Shown: in pieces, positions 1-8,869 of the stretch | Layout: each line of letters begins with the position of its first letter | Position numbering within the stretch: the stretch's first letter is position 1 | Origin: a virus | IMG/VR virus record: IMGVR_UViG_3300045974_000283 | Coordinates: 62,001 to 126,000 of that record | Length of the DNA stretch: 64,000 nucleotides | Strand: one strand, 5' to 3' | The notes under the pieces: generated by a model | Told to the model about the DNA's origin: nothing | Databases searched by the model: none | Seen by the model: only the letters and a program-made list of their open reading frames with translations | Program-made: the position numbers and the translations under genes

Positions 1-510
1 CTGATTGGTTCCAGAAGCCACAGGAGTGCAGCCGCAGGTGAAACTGATGAACTGTAGCTCGTCAGGAAGAGACGATGGCAGCGACGGAGTCCCGCTGAGC
101 TCGGGGGAGATCCAGGCTAGAACCTGATTGCCCACATATATCGAAGACGGAGCAGTGATGACAACCGAACACGAGTCAACGAGGATGAGTCCAAAGCTGA
201 TGGTCTGAACAAAAGACGCCAAGCCGTGCTGACCACAAACTTTCCAGGCGGTGCCCGTCCAGTAGAAGTCCTGATAGTCGAAGTCAGAAGCCGTCGCGAT
301 GGCCCCCGTCACCAGACCTGAGGTGGGAAAAGATGCATAGGCACCGAGGAAACACTTGGTGATCGGGACCCACTGACCGTTGATGGACTGAACCTGATAC
401 GGGTCGGTGTACAGAAAATTGTTCGTACGCATCTCCACGATCTTGCCGCGACAGAGGCTCGCGTCAGGCAGATGCGTCACGTCAAAGAATGGTTTGTACC
501 GGGAGGTCAT
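1..510 (-). CDS. Virion/tail protein, C-terminus beyond left edge (partial)
   Basis: An open frame starts at the ATG at 508-510 and runs without a stop for 170 codons to the window edge. Its ATG overlaps the TGA of the upstream fibre gene (ATGA), which sets the start. The protein begins MTSRYKPFFDVTHLPDASL and is rich in Gly, Ser, Thr, Phe and Tyr, with beta-strand-like alternation and no catalytic motif that I recognise. It is the last visible member of the fibre operon read from 15.6 kb downward, so a tail or fibre-associated virion protein is the best inference. The C-terminus is not in the window. Confidence 0.6.
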   Translation of the reverse strand, partial: MTSRYKPFFDVTHLPDASLCRGKIVEMRTNNFLYTDPYQVQSINGQWVPITKCFLGAYASFPTSGLVTGAIATASDFDYQDFYWTGTAWKVCGQHGLASFVQTISFGLILVDSCSVVITAPSSIYVGNQVLAWISPELSGTPSLPSSLPDELQFISFTCGCTPVASGTNQ

Positions 511-2156
511 GCAACCCTCCTCATGGCGACGCGGCCTATTTTCAACGAAGCTGTGAACGTGTTGGCGAAGCGCATGATAACGTTCACGTAGATTTCGTCA
601 TAACTCACCGCCGTCGGCAGGGTGAACTCCGGTATCACAACCTCACCGCAGAAGCCGCCCGAATAGGATTCAGCGCCTGTAGTTATGGCTGGCAATCCGT
701 AGATTCCATAGGCCGAAGAATAGCGGGCGAATAGGGACGTCGCGCTGTAGGTGTTGGATCCTTCAACGTTGATCTCTATGTAGTCAAGGTTCGCAGCCGA
801 GACCAAGTAGATCTCAAGACTCGCTTGATACGTCGCCCCTGCAACGAGTCGAGGGGCCATCGGATGAAGTGCCGTAGCGCCACCGAATTTGAAGGTGAAG
901 AGCGATGCCGAAGAAGTCGCCGTTGCGCTCAGAGCGTACACGTTGTCATAAGACCCGAGCAGGTCTTGCCTCTGCACGAGCGAACAGGCGATAGCGCGCG
1001 ACGCGGCTCCAGATGTGACGACCGTGGACTCCGAATCGATTGTTCCTGTGGCATTCGTATCAGTGGGCGTCGATCCGGTGGCTGAGAACCCTCCGTCGTA
1101 GATGTTTGACGATTCCGTGGAAACCCCATAGCGGTCGTTGGAGTTTGCAGGTCCAATCGAAAGGGGCTGCAATCCCCACTCCGATGCGCGTTCTGCCAGG
1201 AAGAGGCCGCGAGCCCGGTTCGTGAGGTTGTTGTAAGTTAGTGCGTCTCCATTGGAAGCACAGGCTGGAGTGCCCGTGCCGTCACCACCGTTCGTTCCAA
1301 AGGCAGAAGCGTCAACGATCTTGAGGCTTCCACGGGAGTTGGCCGCGAACCATCGTTGCAGAGCTTTGCCAAGATTGCTCATCACTGCGACCTGAGTCGC
1401 CGTCATGGTTGACCACGGAACTGGAATTTCAAACAAGACCAGAAGACGACGATTCAGGCAAAGCGTTAGCATCGAGATCAGATTTGCCAGGATCGTAGCC
1501 GTGGCAACACCCGCGATGATGTCCGTTCGCATCCCAAAGTCGCCGATCACGACCTCAGGTAGCGTTGGGAGTACGATGTTTGTGAACAGCGTGAGCATGT
1601 CCGTCGTGCTGAAGGTCGTACTGAAGTTACCCGCCAAGCGGAATGGACTCCCGATAAGTTTCTGCATCTCAGCGAACGCGGAGAACTGACCCAGACGCTG
1701 CCCGAGAATCACTTTGTAGGCGTTCGTCGAGGTTCCATTGGGAGCTGAGGGGTAGTTGAAACGTACCGAAGTTGCGCTGACTCGGGCGTTTGTGTAACCC
1801 CAGAGATACAGAACGTCCAAGCTGTTGGAGCCCGCTGTGTACGGATAGCAATGGATTAGCGAGTTGATGCAGGTTTGATTGCTCTGCGTCATCGCCGCCG
1901 TTATCAGACCCGATGCCGCCGTAAGACTGCCGATGGCGATGTCGTACTCTTCACACTCGCGGCCCCAATGCTGTGAGCCAAAGAGCACCGTGTCCACTCC
2001 ACGCTCGGTCAGGTAGCTCCAGGTTCCATCACCTTTGAGAAAACTATCGGCATCGGGGGTCCCCGTCCCCAAAGATGCTGGAGTGAGGGTATCCCCCGAC
2101 AGAACCCTGGACAGGTCGTTGTTACTGTCCAGAACGATCGGAGTTTGCTGAGCCAT
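507..2156 (-). CDS. Tail fibre-like virion protein with shared N-terminal module
   Basis: This 549-residue protein starts MAQQTPIVLDSNNDLSRVL. The block PIxLDSNNDL recurs at the start of the next gene upstream (2172-4304), so the two share an N-terminal module, probably for attachment to the virion. The middle (about residues 55-330) is mixed alpha/beta with motifs such as VLFGSQHWGRE. The C-terminal part (about 350-549) is Ser/Thr/Ala-rich and looks like beta-structured fibre. No enzymatic site can be assigned. It lies in the fibre operon with a 15-bp gap to the upstream gene. A receptor-binding or fibre-tip role is inferred from context and composition. Confidence 0.6.
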   Translation of the reverse strand: MAQQTPIVLDSNNDLSRVLSGDTLTPASLGTGTPDADSFLKGDGTWSYLTERGVDTVLFGSQHWGRECEEYDIAIGSLTAASGLITAAMTQSNQTCINSLIHCYPYTAGSNSLDVLYLWGYTNARVSATSVRFNYPSAPNGTSTNAYKVILGQRLGQFSAFAEMQKLIGSPFRLAGNFSTTFSTTDMLTLFTNIVLPTLPEVVIGDFGMRTDIIAGVATATILANLISMLTLCLNRRLLVLFEIPVPWSTMTATQVAVMSNLGKALQRWFAANSRGSLKIVDASAFGTNGGDGTGTPACASNGDALTYNNLTNRARGLFLAERASEWGLQPLSIGPANSNDRYGVSTESSNIYDGGFSATGSTPTDTNATGTIDSESTVVTSGAASRAIACSLVQRQDLLGSYDNVYALSATATSSASLFTFKFGGATALHPMAPRLVAGATYQASLEIYLVSAANLDYIEINVEGSNTYSATSLFARYSSAYGIYGLPAITTGAESYSGGFCGEVVIPEFTLPTAVSYDEIYVNVIMRFANTFTASLKIGRVAMRRVA

Positions 2157-2171
2157 AGACGAGACGGGATG

Positions 2172-4304
2172 TTAAGAGACGCGAACGATGAGCGAATCGG
2201 AGCAGAGGACCATCTTCGTGGTGGAGAGGGCCTTGCCGACACGGACAACCCACCCGGTCGTCGGGGCGGTCGAGGTGAGCGCGCCAGCGGTAGCGCCGCT
2301 GAGGTAGTAGAACGCGTCGGTCGTCAGACCGCCGGACTGACCCGTGACAACGTCCCACTGAACCGTGGTCAGCGTCAGAACGCCAGCCGTTGCGATCACA
2401 CCCGGAGCAGCGTTCGCCACCGAAGCGTCGGTCTGCAGACCCGTGAACTTGCGCGTACCGACAGCGTTGGACTGCGCGAGTTTGTAGGTGCCCGAAGTGT
2501 CAGAGTAGACCGCACGACCGCAGACGATGGCCGAACCTTGGTTGTTCGTCAAGGTCGAGACGGTGGCTTCCTGCGTTGAGGCAACCGAAGAACCACCCGT
2601 GACGCGACCGTAGGTATCCACGGTCACCGAGTAGTAAGTGCCTGGAGTTGCGATGCCGGAAGCAAGGTCGAAAGTCGGATCGCCAGCGGTGCCCGCCGGA
2701 TTCAAGATTGTGATACGGCCCGTGGAAGCAGTCGCCATCGAACGCTGAATCCAGTTGTCAGCGGAGATACGAGCACCGAAGCCGAAACCGCTGATGCCTT
2801 CCAAAGCCGCCAAGTCGTTCGTCAAGGTGAACGTCGGGTTGCCTGCGACACCGTCAGCGTTGCCGATGCTGAAACCCGCAGCCGGAGCCGCCAGCGAACG
2901 AGTCGCCGAAAAACCCGTGGCTGTGATGGCGTACAGACCCGTCGTGGCGATCGCAGCGAGGGCGGTCAAGTCTGAGTCAGCAGGTTGAGCACCGATGTCG
3001 GACGGAGTTGCCGTGGCACCAGCGGTCACACGACCGTAGGTATCAACCGTCAGCTTCGTGTAGGTGCCCGTCGTGACGATGCCGGAAGCGAGGTCAACAC
3101 CAGCGCCCGTGACCGTGATACGAGCTGACGAAGCCGTGTTCACAGAGACGGTGTTCGTGTTGATCAGGATACCGTTGCCTTGGACGAGGTCAGTACCTTT
3201 GTTCAACTGCGTGAACGGAATACCCGTGGTGCCGACCGTCACAGTGCCGACCGGGTTGCAGAGCCATAGCGAGTTCGCGTTGGCCGTGCCCGCGTTGCCC
3301 ACAGGAACGAAGCCACCGGAAAACTCGGTAGCGAGGTCCATGTCAGTGGAACGCGTCAAGACGTAGGCAGCGCCCGCAGAACCGGGATTGGTCACGACGT
3401 AGAGGCCGTTATTCTGCGTGGAAACTTCGTTCTTGACCAGGACCAACATGCCAGCCGTCGTAGCGACGGCGTCCACCGTCAGCAGCGCGTTGCCCGTTGC
3501 GGTCAACGTGGCACCGACGCCGGAAGCGCCGTTGCTGTAGGTGTTCGCAGGAAGAGCCGCCGTCGTGGCGAGGGTGGCCGTCTGCTTCGGGTCCAAGCCC
3601 TGGACGCTGTTGTCAACGTACTGTTTCGTCGCAGCCTGAAGCGCCGAGACAGGGTCCGCTGCGAGGGTCAGCGTACCCGTCATCGTGTCGCCGCCTTTTT
3701 GCAGGTAGCGAGTGTCGGTGATGGGACTGATGTCGCCGATCACGACAGAGGCGGTGCCAGAGACGCGACCGTAAGCATCGCGCGTGATCTTCAGGAGGGT
3801 GCCCGTGCCGGAGTCGGTCAGGGTTGCGAGGTCGAAGTCCGAGTTGCCCGCAGTGCCAGCCGGGTTGGAAATTGTGATGCGAGCGTTGGTCGCTGTGAGT
3901 GTTCGCTGAATCCAGTTGTCAGCAGAGATGCGGACACCGTAACCAAATCCACTGATGGCTTCCAAGGATGCCAAGTCATTGGCGAGTGCGAACACCGGAT
4001 CGCCGGTCGTGCTGTTCGAATTGCTGATGGTCAGGCCAGCGGCGGGCTGTTGAAGAGTGCGAACGGCGAAGGCGCCCGCACCAGTGCGGCCAAGGAAACC
4101 AGCGGTTGCAGGCAGAGCCGCGAGCGCATCCAAGTCGGCATCCCAAGCCTGGACGTTCGTGCCGATAGCGACACCGAGGTTCGTACGAGCCGTTGCGGCG
4201 TCATTGGCGCCAGTGCCGCCCGCCGTGATGTCAACCCAGTCCCCGGTCAGGAACGAGCAGAGGTCGTTGTTCGAGTCAAGATAAATTGGACGTTGCGTAG
4301 CCAT
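2172..4304 (-). CDS. Tail fibre protein with internal repeats
   Basis: This 710-residue protein opens with MATQRPIYLDSNNDL, the module shared with the 507-2156 product. A long unit occurs twice, at about residues 75-190 and 450-575. It contains ISGFGYGVRISADNWIQR in the first copy and ISGFGFGARISADNWIQR in the second, and a D(A/T)YGRV motif appears three times. A classic phage fibre segment (LQKGGDTMTGTLTL followed by ATKQYVDNSV) lies between them. The last ~120 residues match the C-terminal module of the 4733-5506 protein (WxxVT, GGL, YYL, G.ALST, ending VRVS). The repeats and low-complexity beta composition support a long trimeric tail fibre. No chaperone domain was seen. Confidence 0.75.
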   Translation of the reverse strand: MATQRPIYLDSNNDLCSFLTGDWVDITAGGTGANDAATARTNLGVAIGTNVQAWDADLDALAALPATAGFLGRTGAGAFAVRTLQQPAAGLTISNSNSTTGDPVFALANDLASLEAISGFGYGVRISADNWIQRTLTATNARITISNPAGTAGNSDFDLATLTDSGTGTLLKITRDAYGRVSGTASVVIGDISPITDTRYLQKGGDTMTGTLTLAADPVSALQAATKQYVDNSVQGLDPKQTATLATTAALPANTYSNGASGVGATLTATGNALLTVDAVATTAGMLVLVKNEVSTQNNGLYVVTNPGSAGAAYVLTRSTDMDLATEFSGGFVPVGNAGTANANSLWLCNPVGTVTVGTTGIPFTQLNKGTDLVQGNGILINTNTVSVNTASSARITVTGAGVDLASGIVTTGTYTKLTVDTYGRVTAGATATPSDIGAQPADSDLTALAAIATTGLYAITATGFSATRSLAAPAAGFSIGNADGVAGNPTFTLTNDLAALEGISGFGFGARISADNWIQRSMATASTGRITILNPAGTAGDPTFDLASGIATPGTYYSVTVDTYGRVTGGSSVASTQEATVSTLTNNQGSAIVCGRAVYSDTSGTYKLAQSNAVGTRKFTGLQTDASVANAAPGVIATAGVLTLTTVQWDVVTGQSGGLTTDAFYYLSGATAGALTSTAPTTGWVVRVGKALSTTKMVLCSDSLIVRVS

Positions 4305-4333
4305 GAAGGTTCCTTAGAAAGGGGAAACGAGGT

Positions 4334-4720
4334 TTACGGTTCCACCGCAGGAGGCGGGGGAGCGACAGGAGGAGCGGGGATGACGGCCGCTTGGGGCTGA
4401 ACCGCCGACTGAGCACAGATTTGAACAAAGCTCATGTAGACCAGCGGGTGGACGAACGCGCGGATCACCAGAGGTGCGAGAAAGATCACGTCGTGCAGGT
4501 CAAGCTCGATGTGCGAGGCCTGCGAAATCTTGGCAGCGAGCTGCATTTTGTGCCGACGAACGTCCGGCGAGTCCTCCTTGTCAGACTCAGTGACCTGAGT
4601 GACGGCCGACATCAGGACGCCTGACATCTGGAGGATTTCGTTGCCGAAGAGCGCGGGCTTGCCGTTCCACTGGACGACGGGAGAGTCGAGGGGAATGGCG
4701 AAATAGACGGGGGGATTCAT
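4334..4720 (-). CDS. Small protein of unknown function in fibre operon
   Basis: This 128-residue protein starts MNPPVYFAIPLDSPVVQWNG. Its core is predicted helical and mildly hydrophobic (HDVIFLAPLVIRAFVHPLVY), and the tail is Pro/Ala-rich, ending VAPPPPAVEP. I do not recognise the family. It sits between two fibre genes with short gaps, so a small virion component or a fibre assembly factor is possible. The hydrophobic stretch is not long or clean enough to call a membrane segment. Confidence 0.55.
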   Translation of the reverse strand: MNPPVYFAIPLDSPVVQWNGKPALFGNEILQMSGVLMSAVTQVTESDKEDSPDVRRHKMQLAAKISQASHIELDLHDVIFLAPLVIRAFVHPLVYMSFVQICAQSAVQPQAAVIPAPPVAPPPPAVEP

Positions 4721-4732
4721 GGTGAAGTTTCC

Positions 4733-5506
4733 TTAGGAGATGCGGACGGGAGGTTGGATTTCGATCTTGAATTCGACAGTGGAGAGGGCGTAGCCTACGC
4801 AAACGACGTAGAGGTTGGACACACCGTCAGGCGGTGATGTGCTCAGGCGCAGCTTGCTGACGACCTGAAAGTCAAGGTAGTAGCGGCGTCCGGCCACGAG
4901 ACCGCCGACGTTATCCGTTACGAGTTGCCATTCGGCGATGCTCTTGACCAGTGACCCTTCAATCTGAATCACACCGACAGAAGACGGTTCCAGAGAGTTG
5001 GAGCCCGTGTAGAGGCCGATGACATTCTTGCCGACGTTGTTGCCGATGGCCGGGCGGATGGCATCCAGGTTCGCACCCGACACCGGGCCTCCGGGCAGGA
5101 CGGGCTCCGACCCCTCGTTGCGAAGGGTGCGGAAAACGTCACCGGAGGAACCGCCGCCACCGCCGCCGGAACCGCCCGCTTGGAAAGGCGTGTTCAGTAC
5201 CGTATCGTCAGCTGCCTGATCGGCGTGAAGGTCGTAGGCGCCACCGATGGACTCACGGTAGAGCTCGTTTCTGTTGGCTGAGTACGCGATGATCTTCAGG
5301 TTGAGACCAGCACGGACCCAGATGTCAATCATCCCGTTGGCATCCGTGTTCATGGTGCCGTGGACGTTCACGGGGGAAACCGAATTCTGAGATTGATAGA
5401 GGCGAACCGGGGGACCGCCCTCTTCACGGATGCTGACCATCGTGTTGACAAGAGGGACAGCATCACGCGAGACAATTTTCCTTCGTAGACGGGCAAGTTC
5501 GTTCAT
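4733..5506 (-). CDS. Modular fibre/virion protein with glycine hinge
   Basis: The start is placed at the ATG at 5506 (MNELARLRRKIVSRD), giving 257 residues. An open frame extends further upstream, but it overlaps the end of the 5554-8016 gene and has atypical Arg/His-rich content. The N-terminal ~85 residues align by eye with the N-terminus of the 14155-15609 protein (shared pattern NG(M/F)IDxW). A run of glycines (about residues 120-133) forms a hinge. The C-terminal ~120 residues match the C-terminus of the 2172-4304 fibre (GGL, YYL, ALST, ending VRIS). The protein is therefore a fusion of two modules used elsewhere in the operon. Confidence 0.65.
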   Translation of the reverse strand: MNELARLRRKIVSRDAVPLVNTMVSIREEGGPPVRLYQSQNSVSPVNVHGTMNTDANGMIDIWVRAGLNLKIIAYSANRNELYRESIGGAYDLHADQAADDTVLNTPFQAGGSGGGGGGSSGDVFRTLRNEGSEPVLPGGPVSGANLDAIRPAIGNNVGKNVIGLYTGSNSLEPSSVGVIQIEGSLVKSIAEWQLVTDNVGGLVAGRRYYLDFQVVSKLRLSTSPPDGVSNLYVVCVGYALSTVEFKIEIQPPVRIS

Positions 5507-5528
5507 GATGTTGTCTCGTGATGATACT

Positions 5529-5554
5529 AGCAGAGCACATAAAAGTGCTCTGCT
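5529..5554 (-). repeat. Perfect 10-bp hairpin after a stop codon
   Basis: AGCAGAGCAC (5529-5538) and GTGCTCTGCT (5545-5554) form a perfect stem around a 6-nt loop. On the minus strand the hairpin begins at the TGA stop of the 5554-8016 gene. It has no clear U-tract downstream, so it may be a processing, stabilising or attenuating hairpin rather than a full terminator. The loop core ACTTTTATGT (minus strand) recurs downstream of the portal gene near 15.71 kb. Confidence 0.6.
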
Positions 5555-8016
5555 CAAAGGTCGAAGATCGTGTACGGCCCGCTCGGCGGCGTGAAATTGC
5601 TCCCGTTGTAACCGTGACCGCCTGACTGATAGCGGAACTCGTCGAGCGAACTGCCGCCTCGGAGGTAGTTGGCAGCGGTCGTCGAAGCCGCGATGTAGAA
5701 GTCGTACGTTCCCGTGTCGGTGCCCATGGACTGAGTCTGCGAACCAAGGATGACGCCATCTGCCGCGAGATACCAAGTGCCCGCGAGGTAGAACACCGCG
5801 AGGTGAACGAAGGTGCCGTCGCCGCCCGGTTGCCACTGACTCTTGGGAAAGGTCAGTGTCGTGAGAGTTGAGCTAGGAACCGTCGCGACGTTCAGCTTCA
5901 GGTCGCCACCACCGCGAATTTCCAGTCGGCAGACCGGAGCGCTGCTTCCGCCTGCATAGACAGAGAAGAGCGAGTAGATCGTAGCCGAGGAGGCGTTCGT
6001 TTCCACCCATCGCGCTTGCATGTCCGCAGCGAAGTCGGCTCCAAGCGTGAACAGCGAACCGTCGGTGACCGCGAGCTTCCGAACCCGGAAACTGCTCGAC
6101 ACACCACGGATAGAGCCGCTGCCGAACTTGCCAGCGTTGAAGGCGTAACTTCCCGTGTCCCAAGAGATGAGGCCGCGTTCTTCCACGACGTCGTTGTTGA
6201 AGTGGAACAGCGCCTTCAGATACGGGTTGATCGTAGGAACTGTGACCGGGTCCACGAAAGCGTAACTCAGGCTCTCGGTGGCGAAGTGCGGCTTCGTGCC
6301 ACTGATGCGCGTATAACCCAGGAGTCCCACACGGTCGCGTCGCTCGAAGTCGTCGAAGTAGGCGACTGCGTGACCGGACGTTTCGTTGGCGATGCACAAC
6401 GCGAGCGCAGGCGCATCGTAGAAGCCGGAGGCGTTGTTGTTGAACAGGTTGTAGTTGACAGCGTCGAAGCTGTAGTGGAAAGACACCTGTCCAGTGTTGC
6501 TGTCGCGCAGAATCTTCAGCCAGATCGGATCAGACATTGTCTTGCCCGCAGCCGTGTGAATCTCCGACTCGGAAATCACCCCGTAATAGTTCGTCGGTGA
6601 GTTCCACGCGTCGATGGTCAACTTCCAGACGTAGGCCGAGCCGTCGTAGCGGCGCTTCATGCCAAACAAGAAGTATCCGTAGGTGCCGAAGTTGATCAGA
6701 GCAATCCCAGCGGTCGCGCCACCCACCGACTGAACGACCGCGAAGGTGAGTTTCACGCGGTATTCGTTGGCGGCTTCCATCACCATGTTCTGCTGAACAC
6801 CGCGCAGAGGATACGTCCCGCCCGGCTCGTCGAGCACGAGCTGACCGCCAGAGACAGCGGACGTCGCGGTCTCTTGATTGAACCAGTACCAAGGGATGGA
6901 GCCCGGACGCCGTGTGCCCGTAGTGTCGATGTCAGTGCCCACCGAAAAGCGGTCGGTCGCCGGGTCAACGTCCACTGTGGAGACCCAATCGAACTGCGCC
7001 AGCGAAGTGTCGTAGTCGTCCACAGCATTGTAGACACCGCTGCAAATCAAGTGCTGACCATCACGTGTCCACAGCGCTCGCCCGAGGCCGGAGCCGTTCG
7101 GCGGACCTGCCGTAACCTGCACCAGATTGTAAACAAGCTCCGACGTCTTGTGGAACAGGTAGAGTCGCTGCCAGAACGAGTTGGACGTTGACGTCACTGC
7201 GAGGTACTGTTTGTTCGGCGTCCACGCGACACCGCGAGAAGAACCAGAATCGCTCGGGCTCGGCAAGCCATTCAAGGCGATGTTCTGAAATGTGGAACCG
7301 TTGTAGTGGTAGGCGAAGGCGACGGCGGTCGCGCCGTTGTCGCCACCGACAGCGAGGTTCAGGCTGTCATCGCTCCACTCCAAAGCCCACCCACCGAAGG
7401 TCGGAAGGTCTTGCTTGAAGGTGAACGTGTCATTTCCGTTGACCGTGAAGACGCGACAGGTCGTCGAGCTCCACAGCATCGCTATGAAGTTTCCGTCCGG
7501 CGAGAAGGCCATCGCCTTGGCGGGGTTCAAGCCCGAACCGAACAAGTTGGCGGTCTTCACGTACTGACCGCCCGTCAAAAGGTACGACCAGATGTAAGGA
7601 GTGGACCCCGAGACAACGAGCCAGCGGCCGTCCGGGGATATGGCCGTGCTCAGGAAGTAGTCGTTCGAGTAGACGTAGTTGTCAATCGCGTCGTGGCCCA
7701 AGTTCTCCAAGACGCCGTTCGTGTGCGAGTAAAGCACGATAGACGGTGAATAGGTGTTTCCGTTTGCACTGATGTTGACGGAAGCCAACACGGTGCCACC
7801 TGGATTGAATCCACCAGAAACACGGTACAGATACGAGACGTTGCCTTGAGCGTAGGCCGGAGTGTCCATCAGTGTGTAGACATTCGGGGGATCAAATCGG
7901 TACAGGAAAAGGTTCTTGGTGCCGCCGCCAGACTTGTCCCCGAGGACGGCCAGATAGAAGTTCTTCGAAGGCACCGAAGCGCCCGCCTTGGAAGCCGTGA
8001 GCAGGAAGCCGAACAT
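5554..8016 (-). CDS. Large virion protein: beta-propeller plus LamG-like lectin domain
   Basis: This 820-residue protein has an N-terminal ~340 residues resembling a WD40-type beta-propeller. Repeated units include SPDGRWLVVSG, SPDGNFIAML and TPNKQYLAVTS, spaced about 40-60 residues apart. The middle and C-terminal parts resemble concanavalin A-like/LamG folds. The last ~220 residues carry LAGTWYLAADG and SLDEFRYQSG, which match the 10261-12348 protein. LamG-type domains bind carbohydrate, so a host-surface-binding virion protein is inferred. The start ATG (8014-8016) overlaps the previous stop. No catalytic residues typical of glycan lyases are evident. Confidence 0.65.
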   Translation of the reverse strand: MFGFLLTASKAGASVPSKNFYLAVLGDKSGGGTKNLFLYRFDPPNVYTLMDTPAYAQGNVSYLYRVSGGFNPGGTVLASVNISANGNTYSPSIVLYSHTNGVLENLGHDAIDNYVYSNDYFLSTAISPDGRWLVVSGSTPYIWSYLLTGGQYVKTANLFGSGLNPAKAMAFSPDGNFIAMLWSSTTCRVFTVNGNDTFTFKQDLPTFGGWALEWSDDSLNLAVGGDNGATAVAFAYHYNGSTFQNIALNGLPSPSDSGSSRGVAWTPNKQYLAVTSTSNSFWQRLYLFHKTSELVYNLVQVTAGPPNGSGLGRALWTRDGQHLICSGVYNAVDDYDTSLAQFDWVSTVDVDPATDRFSVGTDIDTTGTRRPGSIPWYWFNQETATSAVSGGQLVLDEPGGTYPLRGVQQNMVMEAANEYRVKLTFAVVQSVGGATAGIALINFGTYGYFLFGMKRRYDGSAYVWKLTIDAWNSPTNYYGVISESEIHTAAGKTMSDPIWLKILRDSNTGQVSFHYSFDAVNYNLFNNNASGFYDAPALALCIANETSGHAVAYFDDFERRDRVGLLGYTRISGTKPHFATESLSYAFVDPVTVPTINPYLKALFHFNNDVVEERGLISWDTGSYAFNAGKFGSGSIRGVSSSFRVRKLAVTDGSLFTLGADFAADMQARWVETNASSATIYSLFSVYAGGSSAPVCRLEIRGGGDLKLNVATVPSSTLTTLTFPKSQWQPGGDGTFVHLAVFYLAGTWYLAADGVILGSQTQSMGTDTGTYDFYIAASTTAANYLRGGSSLDEFRYQSGGHGYNGSNFTPPSGPYTIFDL

Positions 8017-8615
8017 CAGACATGCGCTCCGTTGATGCCACGAGTCCCGATAAGAACACTGGACACGGGGTCGTGTGTGAAACTCACGACATCACGGTAT
8101 CCGGCAGTCGTAGACCAGACGGGTTCAGTGCCTCCGTCCCATCCAACGTAGGTGGGCCAAGTGTGCGTGAAGTTGCCACCTGAGATCATGTGCAGATGGT
8201 AGAGCCCACCGTCCATGAGGTTCGTGAAGTCCGTGAAGTCCACGTTCCCCGTGACGACGCACCGCATCACGTTGGATATGCCGAAGTCCAAAGTCCCGGA
8301 ACCGGACACGTTGCCGAAGTCGTGCATTGCTGTGGACTGCGCGTGAGTGAACGGCGAGGAGTTGGACAGCGTGATTCCGCCACCGCTCGTGAGGCCGTTG
8401 ACTTGCTTCTGGAGTTTGGCAAGCGCCTGAAGGATGGAGTCTGTGCTCGCAACGCTGCCCGAGGCCCCGCTGATGTCCAGCCCGTTCAGCACCGAAGCAA
8501 GGACACCAGGCTCGCTGAAGATGGTGATACCAAGAAGATTGATGACGGCGAGCTTTTGAGCTGTCGACATCGGGGTCCCTGCGCCTGAGCGCATTCCAAG
8601 TTCGAGAAGAGACAT
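8016..8615 (-). CDS. Virion/fibre protein with MRSGAG N-terminal module
   Basis: This 199-residue protein begins MSLLELGMRSGAGTPMSTAQ. The first ~30 residues are nearly the same in the 9781-10251 product (MSVLNLGMRSGAGIPLSTAQ), so both carry a common anchoring or assembly module. A short helical stretch (ILQALAKLQKQVNGL, about 85-100) could form a trimeric coiled coil. The remainder is beta-type sequence with His and Trp residues (FTHTWPTYVGWDGG). An AAGGA Shine-Dalgarno precedes the ATG. The protein is probably a short fibre or fibre adaptor; the function is inferred from modules and context only. Confidence 0.6.
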   Translation of the reverse strand: MSLLELGMRSGAGTPMSTAQKLAVINLLGITIFSEPGVLASVLNGLDISGASGSVASTDSILQALAKLQKQVNGLTSGGGITLSNSSPFTHAQSTAMHDFGNVSGSGTLDFGISNVMRCVVTGNVDFTDFTNLMDGGLYHLHMISGGNFTHTWPTYVGWDGGTEPVWSTTAGYRDVVSFTHDPVSSVLIGTRGINGAHV

Positions 8616-8623
8616 CGTAGTCC

Positions 8624-8866
8624 TTAGCCGGGAGATCCGACGGTTTTGCGTGGCAGGATTAGGTCGCTAGTCGCCGGAGCGGCCTTGAAATTCCGAATCG
8701 TTGGAATCGGAATCTTCAGGCCGGTCGCCAGAGGGTTCACCGACCCCGATCCAAGACTGAACGCTCTAGCGGGATTCGTGATCGTGGGCGTTGGGACAAC
8801 AGAAGACGTTGACCGTGGCCTGACGCTACCGGAGCCCAGATTGAAAGCCGAAACGAAGACGGTCAT
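8624..8866 (-). CDS. Small repeat protein in fibre operon
   Basis: This 80-residue protein starts MTVFVSAFNLGSGSVRPRS. It contains an internal duplication: FNLGSGSVRP and FSLGSGSVNP, each followed by a PTPTI/PIPTI motif and an N residue. The ATG (8864-8866) is preceded on the minus strand by GGGAG embedded in the end of the upstream gene, whose stop lies only 4 bp away, so the gene is translationally coupled. I do not recognise the family. Its size and repetition suggest a small structural component. Confidence 0.5.
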   Translation of the reverse strand: MTVFVSAFNLGSGSVRPRSTSSVVPTPTITNPARAFSLGSGSVNPLATGLKIPIPTIRNFKAAPATSDLILPRKTVGSPG

Positions 8867-8869
8867 GGG

